Positions 15,980-23,788 are shown, counted from the first letter of the stretch. The stretch is 36,514 nt of DNA from Bacilli bacterium (GCA_028703035.1 JAQVNR010000003.1:1-36514); one strand, 5' to 3'. Notes: generated from the sequence alone by a model not told the origin. Translations and numbers: made by a program.

Positions 15980-17311
15980 CTAATCTAAACTGTCTATTAG
16001 TTCATTAAAATCTATATTGCTTGCAAAAGGAATACCTCCATACATTCCCTTTAAATATTGATTTCTGACATTTAAATTATTTTGAATTCTTCCTTTAAAA
16101 TCAGTGATTGGCAGTAATAATTTATTACCCAAGTTATCAATATTAAAAACATAGATAGAATTTTTAGGAATATCTGTTTCTAAAAGTAAAGTGTTATGAG
16201 TAGTAATAATTAATTGCCCTTTAATACAATTTTTAATGCTATTTAAAATCTGTTCTACCAAGATATCGTGAATGCCAAAATCTAGTTCATCAATAATAAC
16301 AGTTTGCCCTGCACATGCAACAAGTAAACAAGGAAAAATTTTTAAAATGTTTTGAGTACCGGTTGATTCCAATTCAAAATTAATATCAATTAAATTATCA
16401 TAAATTAATTTTTTAAAATATAATTTATATTTTATTTTATTTTCTTCATACTCTCTTTGATAATATACTCCTTTAATATCTGAGTATAAATTTGTGAAAA
16501 ATTCATTTAATAGTGATTCGGCTTGGTTAAGATCTTTTTCTTGTTTAATAGTGATTTCCCCTTCTTCAAGGTTAGTAAGATATTTTAAACCAGTTGTTTC
16601 AAACCTTTTTTTATTTCCAATTTTGGCGATTGTACATATTTCCTGAATATAAGTTAAAAAATTAAATAAAGATTCTGAAGTTCTTTCTTTAACATAATCT
16701 TTTTTCTTATCTTCTATTTCAAAAGATAGTATTGAAAGAAAAGAATGTTTTCCCCAATATTTTTCTAAAATAAGATAAAATTCTGAAAAGAAATTCTTGT
16801 CAGTAAATAAATTATCATTAATTGTTATTTTATTACCTTTAGATAGTTTAAAACAAAAAGTTTTATTTGTATTAATGGCATAGTCTAAACTTTCATTTAC
16901 TATTTCATTATCGTTCATTTCAATTTTATAAACGGCATCTTTATTATTAATTTTAAAGCCAAATTCTAAGACCATATTTTCTTTTGAATCAATAGTCTTA
17001 TAATTAGCTATAATTTCTTCTATGCCCTTATAGCTTTCTTTTAGGTATTTAAAATAATCGTTTATATGCTTTGAAATATGATTATCATCAGAATTATTAA
17101 ATTGTTTCATTATATCTTTTAGCATTTCACTAGATGACATTGTGCGAGTTGTTTCGTAAAGCGTATAAAATGCAGTAGCAAAATTAGATTTTCCAGCTCC
17201 GTTTTCACCATAGATTAATATTAAATCTTTAGGACGGTTTCTTGTTCTCATAAAATCTACTTCTAAATTAGTTAGTGATTTATAATTTTTTAATTTTATA
17301 TATTTAATCAT
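15980..17311 (-). CDS. OLD-like AAA (AAA_15) ABC-type ATPase
   Basis: 443 residues. N-terminal MIKYIKLKNYKSLTNLEVDF is the usual opening strand of SMC/OLD-like ATPases. Walker A is GENGAGKS (35-42). An ABC-signature-like ESTGTQN, Walker B TVIIDELDFG (337-346, Asp341-Glu342) and switch His372 in IITTHN follow in order. The middle is helical and charged. Such ATPases pair with TOPRIM nucleases in anti-phage systems (OLD class 2/Gabija, PARIS, RloAB-like), where the ATPase senses infection and controls the nuclease. Here the partner is a pseudogene, so the pair is probably dead or the ATPase an orphan. Start ATG 17311 has AGAGGT upstream and a -10-like TATACT (17340-17335). The module lies between perfect 22-bp repeats. 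Confidence 0.82.
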   Translation of the reverse strand: MIKYIKLKNYKSLTNLEVDFMRTRNRPKDLILIYGENGAGKSNFATAFYTLYETTRTMSSSEMLKDIMKQFNNSDDNHISKHINDYFKYLKESYKGIEEIIANYKTIDSKENMVLEFGFKINNKDAVYKIEMNDNEIVNESLDYAINTNKTFCFKLSKGNKITINDNLFTDKNFFSEFYLILEKYWGKHSFLSILSFEIEDKKKDYVKERTSESLFNFLTYIQEICTIAKIGNKKRFETTGLKYLTNLEEGEITIKQEKDLNQAESLLNEFFTNLYSDIKGVYYQREYEENKIKYKLYFKKLIYDNLIDINFELESTGTQNILKIFPCLLVACAGQTVIIDELDFGIHDILVEQILNSIKNCIKGQLIITTHNTLLLETDIPKNSIYVFNIDNLGNKLLLPITDFKGRIQNNLNVRNQYLKGMYGGIPFASNIDFNELIDSLD

Positions 17312-17478
17312 AAAATAACCTCTTCCCTACTTATAGTATATCACTTTTTAATAAAATGTATACATATTTATAGATATATTTATCAAAACCGTTACGTTTT
17401 GTAACATTTTTCAAAGAAATAAGTTTAGACAGAAAGCTGAGACTTTGTTAAATTGCCTATGTAATGTGTTTGGTATTC

Positions 17479-17500
17479 TGTTAAGTTAATGCCTTTTTTC
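17479..17500. repeat. 22-bp direct repeat, right copy (module boundary)
   Basis: Identical to 15391-15412 over 22 bases and in the same orientation. Unlike the left copy it has no AAAAGG arm upstream (the flank is TTGGTATTC), so it does not form the terminator hairpin. This suggests that it is the copy created by the insertion. Confidence 0.85.
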
Positions 17501-17556
17501 TATTTGTTATATTTTAATTTTTCAAAATATGATATTATTAGATAGAGATGATAAAA

Positions 17557-18753
17557 ATGAAGAAAACAAAGCCAACATTTGAATTGTGGGAAGTTATTAT
17601 AATTGCATTAATAACTTCAGTAGTGATGAGTGCAACAACTGGGTATGCTCTTTTTACAAATAATAAAGTTAAATCTTGTTCAGCAGTTACTAATAACGAA
17701 AACTTAGGAGAGTTTATTAGTACATATAATTCTATAATTACTGAATATTACAAAGAAGTAGACGAAAAAGGTTTAGTAAATGCGGCAATTAATGGAATGG
17801 TTAATTATTTAGATGATCCTTATACAACATATTTAGACGAAAATAGTAAAGATTTACTTTTAGAATCTTTAAAGGGTGAATATGAAGGTATTGGTGTAGA
17901 GATAACCAAAAGAGAAAATGGAAACATTGAAGTTGTTTCAGTTTTTGAAGATACTCCAGCCTTTGAAGCTGGCTTAATGGTTGGCGATATTATCAAGAGT
18001 ATAAATAATGTTGATGTCACAGAAAAAACTGCAGAAGAAGCAGTTGCAATTATTAAAGATAATAAAAACGTAACCGTTGTAGTCTTGCGAGGAGAAATTG
18101 AGTTATCTTTTAATCTTGAAAAAAAGACATTATATATTCCGGTAATAACTGCTAATATTTATGAAAAAAATGAGCAAAAAGTTGGCTATATTAGAATAAC
18201 CAGATTCTCTGATACAGTTGGAAAGCAGTTTGCTCTAAAACTAAAGCATCTTGAAGAAGATGGTATAACTAGTTTAATAATTGATGTTCGTAATAATACT
18301 GGTGGATATTTAAAAGGAAGCACTGATATTGCCTCAATCTTTTTAGAAGAGGGTAAAGTAATTTACTCACTTCAAAGTAATTTAGATACTAAAAATTATA
18401 AAGATGAAACTAAAGAACAAAAAGATTATAAAGTAGGAATTTTAATTAATAAATCATCAGCATCTGCATCAGAAGTACTAGCTGCAGCTTTAAAATATAG
18501 CTATGGAGCAACCCTAATAGGTACGACTACTTATGGTAAAGGATTAGTTCAACAAACTTCAAATATTAATGATAAATCAATGATTAAATATACAACTGCA
18601 AAATGGCTAACCCCAGCTGGAGATTGTATTGATGGAGTAGGACTAGCTCCTGATATTAATGTAGAGCTTACTTTAGAAGAAGGCGAAATATTGACTGATG
18701 AAAATGATATTCAGTTAGAAAGAGCTATAGAAAATATAACGCAAGTAAATTAA
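17557..18753 (+). CDS. ctpA: C-terminal processing protease (S41), CtpA/CtpB-like
   Basis: About 398 residues. An N-terminal signal anchor (IIIALITSVVMSATTGYAL) places the protease outside the membrane. An N-terminal helical region with GMVNYLDDPYTTYL precedes a PDZ domain (about 105-190; IGVEITKRENG and AGLMVGDIIKSINN). The S41 core has IDVRNNTGGYL, the nucleophile region NKSSASASEVLAAAL and YGKGLVQQ. By spacing with E. coli Tsp, the Ser-Lys-Gln set is Ser306, Lys331 and Gln335, counted from the alternative ATG 17548. ATG 17557 is preferred since GAG at 17545-17547 is spaced for it. An extended -10 TGATATTAT (17530-17538) is so close that the leader would be only about 12 bases. In Gram-positives such enzymes process wall hydrolases and secreted regulators. 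Confidence 0.93.
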   Translation: MKKTKPTFELWEVIIIALITSVVMSATTGYALFTNNKVKSCSAVTNNENLGEFISTYNSIITEYYKEVDEKGLVNAAINGMVNYLDDPYTTYLDENSKDLLLESLKGEYEGIGVEITKRENGNIEVVSVFEDTPAFEAGLMVGDIIKSINNVDVTEKTAEEAVAIIKDNKNVTVVVLRGEIELSFNLEKKTLYIPVITANIYEKNEQKVGYIRITRFSDTVGKQFALKLKHLEEDGITSLIIDVRNNTGGYLKGSTDIASIFLEEGKVIYSLQSNLDTKNYKDETKEQKDYKVGILINKSSASASEVLAAALKYSYGATLIGTTTYGKGLVQQTSNINDKSMIKYTTAKWLTPAGDCIDGVGLAPDINVELTLEEGEILTDENDIQLERAIENITQVN

Positions 18754-18790
18754 AAATGGTTATTCCAACCAAAAAAAGGAAAATAAATTT

Positions 18791-18833
18791 AATGTATTAA
18801 TTATCCAAAATATGTTATTATAATTAATACATT
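18791..18833. promoter_or_regulatory. 14-bp inverted repeat over the -10 of the Panacea-HipA operon (probable operator)
   Basis: Arms AATGTATTAATTAT (18791-18804) and ATAATTAATACATT (18820-18833) are perfect and separated by 15 bases, about two and a half helical turns centre to centre. TATAAT at 18819-18824 overlaps the right arm, so a protein bound to both arms would block the promoter. GGGGTGAT starts one base after the right arm. This is the layout of an autoregulated toxin-antitoxin operon. Confidence 0.65.
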
Positions 18834-18845
18834 GGGGTGATAAGA

Positions 18846-19343
18846 ATGAATTTAGAAGCAATTTTTAAAGATATTATTGAAAAGTCTAATATAGATACTA
18901 TCAAAATAGCTAATCTTGTTATTGATTATTGTAATAATAATAAAATAGATATAACTAATTTAAAATTACTTAAATTACTTTACTTTATTAATATCGAAAA
19001 TTTAAATAAAACAAATGGTAAACCTATTTTTAAAGAGGAATTTTTAGCATGGCGTCATGGGCCTGTACTTTTATCTGTATATGATTATTTTAAATTTGGT
19101 ATTATTTATCCAAATATAAATGAAGTGGAAAAGATAAAACTAAGTTTTAATCAACAAATATTATCGACGATTGATGAGGTATTAAAAAAACTTGCTAAAG
19201 TAGAAGTTTGGAAATTAGTTGAAAAATCACATGAAGATAATAGTCCTTGGTATAAAGTATATCACGCAAATAAAGATGAACATGGAATATGCGAGGCTCC
19301 TATAAGTCATAGTGACATTTTTAATTATTATAAAGATATATGA
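18846..19343 (+). CDS. Panacea-domain (DUF4065, SocA-like) protein, probable antitoxin
   Basis: 165 residues from ATG 18846, chosen because GGGGTGAT (18834-18841) is spaced for it; a GTG at 18837 lies inside that ribosome site. The family signature is clear: KIANLVIDYCNNN, then ITNLKLLKLLYFINIENL, then FKEEFLAWRHGPVLLSVYDY, and EVWKLVEKSHEDNSPWYKV near the end. Panacea domains act as chaperone-like antitoxins for many unrelated toxins, and SocA is a proteolysis adaptor antitoxin. The gene is first in a three-gene operon and its TGA overlaps the kinase ATG by four bases, so it is translated just ahead of the kinase. The antitoxin role here is inferred from family and order. No helix-turn-helix domain is visible, so which product binds the operator is open. 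Confidence 0.85.
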   Translation: MNLEAIFKDIIEKSNIDTIKIANLVIDYCNNNKIDITNLKLLKLLYFINIENLNKTNGKPIFKEEFLAWRHGPVLLSVYDYFKFGIIYPNINEVEKIKLSFNQQILSTIDEVLKKLAKVEVWKLVEKSHEDNSPWYKVYHANKDEHGICEAPISHSDIFNYYKDI

Positions 19344-20254
19344 AAAAATATCCAATTATAAATATGGATCCAAAAGGTGATTTACCAGAAAATTTAGGGA
19401 CTAAGAAAAAATCTTTTGAAAATGTAAATGGCAAGAGAGCGCTTGTTAAAATGAATGTTTACAAAGAAATGCCAGATGGAAGTTTTAATGTAGAAGATGA
19501 AAGAAATTCGCATAATGTTTCCGAAAAATTTTTTTCTGAAATAGCTTTATTTCTTGGATTTAATTGTGTACACATAGACTTTGTGATAGATTCGAATTCC
19601 TTTAACTGGCTATCAAGTTATGATTTTAACAAAGCAGGAGTAAATACGTTCTCTGGTAAAGCGTTGTATACGATTCACAAACCTGAGATTATAAAAAGAG
19701 ATTCAAAACACGGTATTGATAATGATTATCATTATGAAGATATCTTAAATATTCTTTATCATTATAGTTCCAATAGTTATAAATTAATTAGAAATTTTAA
19801 TAAAATGATGATTATGGATGCTCTAACAGGAGAAAGTGATCGACATTATGAAAATTGGGGTATTGCTAAAGAAAACAACGAGTATTTATTATTACCGATG
19901 TATGATAATTCAGCATGTTTATTACATTCTGCTCGGAATGAACAATCTCTACAAAACATAAAACGAAAAGATTTTGAAAATTATTGTAGAAAATCTATTT
20001 CTAAAATAATGATAAATAATAAAAAAACGACTCATTTTGACTTTTTAAGATTATTATTAAGTAGTTTTGAAAGTCAAGAAAGACAATATTTAATTAGTGA
20101 TATAACGCATTTAACTAAATTAACTAATGAAGTAATTCATGATATAGTAAATAAAGTTCCTGATATTTTTTGTACTAAAGAGCATAAAAAAAATATAATA
20201 AAATATATAATAATAAGAAGAGATTATATATTAAATATTGTGGAGGAAATATGA
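19340..20254 (+). CDS. HipA-like Ser/Thr kinase, probable toxin (HipT-like)
   Basis: 304 residues. N-terminal region: LGTKKKSF, then ALVKM with the probable ATP-binding Lys37, then SEKFFSEIALFLGF, the helix that follows it in HipA kinases. The catalytic loop is LTGESDRHYENWG with Asp167 and Asn172, and the metal motif is PMYDNSA with Asp189. It lacks the N-subdomain 1 that full-length HipA carries; that part is encoded separately by the next gene, as in HipBST systems. HipA toxins phosphorylate translation components such as GltX or TrpS; the target here cannot be read from sequence. It is coupled by ATGA overlaps at both ends. The kinase could instead be a regulator or a lantibiotic-like enzyme, but gene context favours a toxin. 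Confidence 0.82.
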   Translation: MKKYPIINMDPKGDLPENLGTKKKSFENVNGKRALVKMNVYKEMPDGSFNVEDERNSHNVSEKFFSEIALFLGFNCVHIDFVIDSNSFNWLSSYDFNKAGVNTFSGKALYTIHKPEIIKRDSKHGIDNDYHYEDILNILYHYSSNSYKLIRNFNKMMIMDALTGESDRHYENWGIAKENNEYLLLPMYDNSACLLHSARNEQSLQNIKRKDFENYCRKSISKIMINNKKTTHFDFLRLLLSSFESQERQYLISDITHLTKLTNEVIHDIVNKVPDIFCTKEHKKNIIKYIIIRRDYILNIVEEI

Positions 20255-20631
20255 ATAAATTGATTTTAATATGGCATAATGAAGGTTCTAATACAAACGT
20301 AATTGGAGAGTTAATAAAAGAACAAGATTATTATACTTTTAAATATACTAATTTCGAACTAAATGATTTACAACTTTTTTCAGAAAAAGGATTGTTTCCT
20401 GGCTTTTTTGATATTAATACTTTTTATAAAAGTAAATTTCTTTTTCAGAATATAAAAGATAGACTACCTCAGGAAAATAGAGTTGATTATTATAATTTAT
20501 TAGAGCAATATAATATAAAAAATCCAAAAGATGAATTTGAAGTTTTAACAAAAACTGAAGGTAAAATAAATTCTGATAACTTCAAGTTTGTAACTCAAGA
20601 AAAACTATTTGAGTTACAAAAAAATCAATAA
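20251..20631 (+). CDS. Stand-alone HipA N-terminal subdomain (HipS-like)
   Basis: 126 residues. Strand-rich start (LILIWHNEG, then NVIGELIKEQDYYTFKYT) and the features of the HipA N1 (couple_hipA) fold: LFPGFFDIN, FLFQNIKDRLPQENRVDYYN, then the helix-strand end DEFEVLTKTEGKINSDNFKFV, which corresponds to the LLxxxGGDxxGAL region of HipA. In HipBST this subdomain is a separate protein (HipS) that neutralises the HipT kinase. Here it is the last gene of the operon, after the kinase, whereas in E. coli HipBST it precedes it. It overlaps the kinase stop by four bases. Whether it is antitoxin, activator or substrate adaptor is not shown by sequence. Confidence 0.7.
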   Translation: MNKLILIWHNEGSNTNVIGELIKEQDYYTFKYTNFELNDLQLFSEKGLFPGFFDINTFYKSKFLFQNIKDRLPQENRVDYYNLLEQYNIKNPKDEFEVLTKTEGKINSDNFKFVTQEKLFELQKNQ

Positions 20632-20667
20632 AGTATAAACTTTATAACTAAAACTGATAAAATTATT

Positions 20668-20694
20668 GTCTTTTCACTAGTGAAAAGACTTTTT
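20668..20694 (+). terminator. Terminator with perfect 22-bp palindrome
   Basis: Positions 20668-20689 form a perfect palindrome centred on CACTAGTG, with arms ending GTCTTTT/AAAAGAC and five T after it. It ends the Panacea-HipA operon. Such a perfect palindrome could also act as a protein site upstream of mscL. Confidence 0.8.
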
Positions 20695-20726
20695 AAGTGT
20701 TAGAATATAATTATGAGAGGTATATT

Positions 20727-21104
20727 ATGATTAAGGAATTTAAAGAATTTATTTCTAAGGGAAATGTTTTAGATTTAGCAGTTGGTGTTATTATTGGGGC
20801 TGCGTTTAGTAAAATTGTTTCATCTCTTGTTGCTGATATAATAATGCCGTTCTTTGGAGTTATAACAGGTGGAATCGACTTTACTAGTTATTCTATTACT
20901 TGGAAAGAAGCTAATATAAATTATGGGATGTTTCTTCAAAATATAATAGATTTCTTAATTGTTGCATTCTGTATTTTTATGTTTATAAAAATAATTAATA
21001 AATTTCGTAAAACTGAAGAAGATATAAAAGAAGAAGTTAAGTCTGAAGAAGTTATTCTTTTAACAGAAATAAGAGATAGTCTAAAAAAAATTAATAAAAA
21101 ATAA
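20727..21104 (+). CDS. mscL: Large-conductance mechanosensitive channel
   Basis: 125 residues from ATG 20727, with GAGAGG 6 bases upstream; an earlier TTG would add ten unrelated residues. Family hallmarks: amphipathic N-terminal helix IKEFKEFISKGNVLDLAVGV, first membrane helix VIIGAAFSKIVSSLVADIIM with the gate-lining glycines, extracellular loop GGIDFTSYSITWKEANINYG, second membrane helix FLQNIIDFLIVAFCIFMFI, and a charged cytoplasmic helix LTEIRDSLKK. It forms a homopentameric osmotic safety valve in the membrane. A TATAAT lies just before the ATG region, after the palindromic terminator. The gene is 17 bases ahead of the ECF-like ATPase pair but not functionally related to it. Confidence 0.95.
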   Translation: MIKEFKEFISKGNVLDLAVGVIIGAAFSKIVSSLVADIIMPFFGVITGGIDFTSYSITWKEANINYGMFLQNIIDFLIVAFCIFMFIKIINKFRKTEEDIKEEVKSEEVILLTEIRDSLKKINKK

Positions 21105-21121
21105 TATAGTTTGGGGGAATT

Positions 21122-21868
21122 ATGGAAATATTAGAGTTTAAACATTTGAAATTAAAAATAAGATTAGAACCATTTATTAATATTATTGGGAGTGTTTCAT
21201 CTGGAAAGACAACTCTTTTAAAAATGATGATTAATAAAATTCCAAGTACTAGTGTCTATATAGATAATAAACCATTATCTTCTTATACTAATGATTTTAA
21301 AAAGAAAAACTTAACTGCTTGCTTAAATGATCTAAAATTTAATACTGAATATGTAAATGAAGAACTTTTATTTTATCAAAAAATCTTAAATGTTGAAGTG
21401 AGTACTGCTTATGATAACATTAAAGCTTTTGATATTTTTTTTAAATTAAGTGAGATTCTTGAGACAAAGATAGAATATTTAACAATAAGTGAAAAAGCAT
21501 TAATAAAAATATTATCGTTACTTATCTTAAATCCGCGGATTTTAGGTATAGATACACTACTTTCATATTTACCATTAGAGATGAAGTTAAAAATTATAAA
21601 ATACGCTAAAAACAATAATATCAGCATTATAAATATAACCTCAACGTCTGAAGAATTATTATTAGGTAGTGATATAATAGTTTTAGATGATTATCAAGTT
21701 AAAGAATATGATACTACTAAGAAAATATTGGAAAAAGAAAAACTTTTATTAGAAATAGGTTTTGAACTTCCTTTTGTAATTTCTCTTAGTAGTGGTTTAA
21801 ATTATTATAATTTATTAAATAAAAAATATTATAGTAATAAAACCTTAGTGAGGGCTATATGGAAGTAA
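21122..21868 (+). CDS. Degenerate EcfA-type ABC ATPase (first of pair)
   Basis: 248 residues. Walker A GSVSSGKTT (23-31) is intact. The signature that should read LSGGQ reads LTISEKA, and the Walker B region reads RILGIDTLLSYLP, with Thr where the catalytic Glu should be. The switch region is IINITSTSEELL instead of a His-bearing VTHD. So it can probably bind but not efficiently hydrolyse ATP. In Bacilli ecfA1-ecfA2-ecfT precede truA and energise vitamin uptake; position and order here match ecfA1, but no ecfT is present. The second gene begins within the last codons. It may be a relic kept for a structural role or a pair specialised for another function. Confidence 0.7.
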   Translation: MEILEFKHLKLKIRLEPFINIIGSVSSGKTTLLKMMINKIPSTSVYIDNKPLSSYTNDFKKKNLTACLNDLKFNTEYVNEELLFYQKILNVEVSTAYDNIKAFDIFFKLSEILETKIEYLTISEKALIKILSLLILNPRILGIDTLLSYLPLEMKLKIIKYAKNNNISIINITSTSEELLLGSDIIVLDDYQVKEYDTTKKILEKEKLLLEIGFELPFVISLSSGLNYYNLLNKKYYSNKTLVRAIWK

Positions 21869-22476
21869 TGTTTGTTAGAAAAATAGAAAATAATTATTTT
21901 AAAAATAAAAATATAATTGGGCTTATAGGTGAATATTCTGATTTATTATCATTGGTAAACAAACCAGATAAAATAAACACAAATTTTAACCAAACAGTTA
22001 AAAAGTGTCTAGGTAAAGAAACATATTTAATTGAAAACTTTTCTTTAAATAAAGATATAGTAAATAAAAAAATTAAAAATTTATCTCAAACAGAGTTAAA
22101 AATATTAACTTTAATAAAAACAATTGAGATAAATCCTGAATTAATTATTTTAAAAAATTTTGAAATAGGTATTAATGAAAAATATTTAAATACAATAGTT
22201 AAGTTTTTAAAAAATATTAATATTGAAAGAAAAATTAAAATAGTTGTTTTAAGTAATAATCCACTGTTTTTAAATAAAATAACTAAAACAATAATTATTA
22301 TGAAAAATAATATTATTAAATATCAAGGAGAAATAATACCCGCTATTGCTAGTGGATTATTACCTAAGCCTGAAATTATTAAGTTTATTGATTTAGCTAA
22401 TAAAAAAGGTGCTGGTCTTGATTATACATTAGATGGTAAAGAATTGTTAAAAGATATATATAGGAGTGTTTATTAA
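21859..22476 (+). CDS. Highly degenerate EcfA2-like protein without Walker A
   Basis: 205 residues. Located where ecfA2 is expected, between the first ATPase and truA. The strand NIIGLIGEYSDLLSLV occupies the Walker A position but lacks GKS/T. The signature-like KNLSQTELKILTLIKTIEINP and the Walker B-like ELIILKNFEIGI lacks Asp-Glu, and IKIVVLSNNPLFL stands at the switch. The end, IPAIASGLLPKPEIIKFIDL, resembles the C-terminal EcfA helix in which the substrate-specific coupling occurs. I infer an EcfA2 homologue that has lost nucleotide hydrolysis. ATG 21859 overlaps the previous gene; ATG 21868 (TAATG) is an alternative start. The stop overlaps truA's ATG. Confidence 0.6.
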   Translation: MEVMFVRKIENNYFKNKNIIGLIGEYSDLLSLVNKPDKINTNFNQTVKKCLGKETYLIENFSLNKDIVNKKIKNLSQTELKILTLIKTIEINPELIILKNFEIGINEKYLNTIVKFLKNINIERKIKIVVLSNNPLFLNKITKTIIIMKNNIIKYQGEIIPAIASGLLPKPEIIKFIDLANKKGAGLDYTLDGKELLKDIYRSVY

Positions 22477-23201
22477 TGATGCGGTTTTTAGCTGGTGTAA
22501 GATATGATGGAAGTAAATATTATGGATTTCAAAAATTAAAAGATAAAAAAACAGTTCAAGGAGAACTAGAAAAAGCAATAAGTAAAATTAATAAAAAGCC
22601 AACCTCTATAAAAGGTGCGGGAAGAACTGATCGAGGAGTTCATGCTTATAAACAGATTATTCATTTTGATTTAGATATTGATATTAGTCCTAAATCACTT
22701 ACTAAAGCAATTAATTCTATTATTGATAAAGGAATATTTGTTAATTACTGCCAGGTTGTTAACAATAATTTTCATTCAAGATTTAAAGTTAAAAGAAAAA
22801 CATATGAATATAGATTAAATATTGGCCCATTTGATCCATTAATCGATGATTATATTTATAATTATAATCACTCTCTAAATATTAATAAAATGAAACAGGG
22901 AGCTAAATATTTATTGGGTTATCATTCTTTTGAAGCTTATGTTTGTGGCAAAAGAAATCATTATAATACAGCTTTATTTTCAATAAAAATAAAAAAGAAA
23001 AATAATATTTTAATTATAACTTTTGAAGGACAAAGTTTTTACCAATATATGGTTAGGAATTTAGTTGGAGCCTTAATTATGGTAGGGGAAGAAAAAATAA
23101 AACCAATAGCTTTAAAAGAAATGTTAATTAAAAGAAAGAATATTTATCATTATAGTAATGCTCCAGCACAGGGGTTATATTTAATTGATATAAAGTATTA
23201 A
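22476..23201 (+). CDS. truA: tRNA pseudouridine(38-40) synthase
   Basis: 241 residues. Converts uridines 38-40 in the tRNA anticodon stem to pseudouridine. The opening FLAGVRYDGSKYYGFQ, the catalytic GAGRTDRGVHAY with Asp52, and the later motifs DFHSRF-like FHSRFKVKRKTYEYRL, GYHSFEAY and GQSFYQYMVRNLVGALIMVG all match TruA. The start overlaps the preceding stop by one base, TAATG; TAGGAG lies 10 bases upstream. Its place after the ECF-like pair is the conserved Bacilli arrangement, minus ecfT. Confidence 0.96.
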   Translation: MMRFLAGVRYDGSKYYGFQKLKDKKTVQGELEKAISKINKKPTSIKGAGRTDRGVHAYKQIIHFDLDIDISPKSLTKAINSIIDKGIFVNYCQVVNNNFHSRFKVKRKTYEYRLNIGPFDPLIDDYIYNYNHSLNINKMKQGAKYLLGYHSFEAYVCGKRNHYNTALFSIKIKKKNNILIITFEGQSFYQYMVRNLVGALIMVGEEKIKPIALKEMLIKRKNIYHYSNAPAQGLYLIDIKY

Positions 23202-23241
23202 ACCTTTATAATAGACAAAACTTAACATAATTCATATTATA

Positions 23242-23263
23242 TATAATTGAATATTCAATTATA
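23242..23263. promoter_or_regulatory. 22-bp perfect palindrome over the -10 of cysE
   Basis: Positions 23242-23263 are a perfect palindrome centred on GAATATTC. Its left end is TATAAT (23242-23247), a plausible -10, and GGGGGAG follows. It could be an operator or an RNA hairpin just upstream of the ribosome site. Confidence 0.5.
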
Positions 23264-23272
23264 GGGGGAGTT

Positions 23273-23788
23273 ATGTTAAAAAAATTAATAGATGATGCTA
23301 AAAATATCCAAATAAAAGATCCTGCGGCTAAAAATATTTTATATGTAATATTTTTATATCCAGGATTTCATATTCTTATTTGGCATAGACTAGCACATTT
23401 TTTTTATAAAATACATTTTTATTTCTTAGCCAGGTTATTATCTCAGTTAGCAAGATTTTTTACTGGAATTGAAATACATCCAGGGGCCAAAATCGGCAAA
23501 AGATTATTTATTGATCATGGAATGGGAATCGTAATAGGAGAAACTGCAGAAGTGGGTGATGACTGCACTATTTATCATAATGTCACTTTAGGTGGTACTG
23601 GTAAAGATAAAGATAAAAGACATCCTACCCTTGGCAATAATGTTATGGTAGGATCTGGTGCTAAAGTACTAGGACCAATACTTATTGGTAATAATGTTAA
23701 AATAGGGGCTAATGCGGTTGTATTAGAAGAAGTAAAAGATAATACTACAGTAGTAGGAGTGCCTGCTAAAGAAGTTATAAGGCATTAA
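23273..23788 (+). CDS. cysE: Serine O-acetyltransferase
   Basis: 171 residues, the short CysE form of Gram-positives. Transfers acetyl from acetyl-CoA to serine, giving O-acetylserine for cysteine synthesis. The N-terminal helices (YPGFHILIWHRLAHFFYKIH) and the left-handed beta-helix are clear: IEIHPGAKIGKRLFIDHGMG, IVIGETAEVGDDCTIYHNVT, LGGTGKDKDKRHPTLGNNVM, and the final GANAVVLEEVKDNTTVVGVP. His residues of HPGA, IDHGMG and YHNVTLGG form the active site in the family. GGGGGAG precedes ATG. The gene stands alone, with no cysK neighbour in the window, and a palindrome covers its promoter. Confidence 0.93.
   Translation: MLKKLIDDAKNIQIKDPAAKNILYVIFLYPGFHILIWHRLAHFFYKIHFYFLARLLSQLARFFTGIEIHPGAKIGKRLFIDHGMGIVIGETAEVGDDCTIYHNVTLGGTGKDKDKRHPTLGNNVMVGSGAKVLGPILIGNNVKIGANAVVLEEVKDNTTVVGVPAKEVIRH

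Noticed and set aside
17391..17412. GTTAC/GTAAC hairpin with T run as terminator inside the module flank
   Set aside because: Only 5 bp, and no plus-strand gene ends just before it.
15415..17435. TCTAAAC and GTTTAGA inside the two ends as terminal inverted repeats of a transposon
   Set aside because: Only 7 bases, at unequal distances from the direct repeats, with no transposase; expected by chance in AT-rich DNA.
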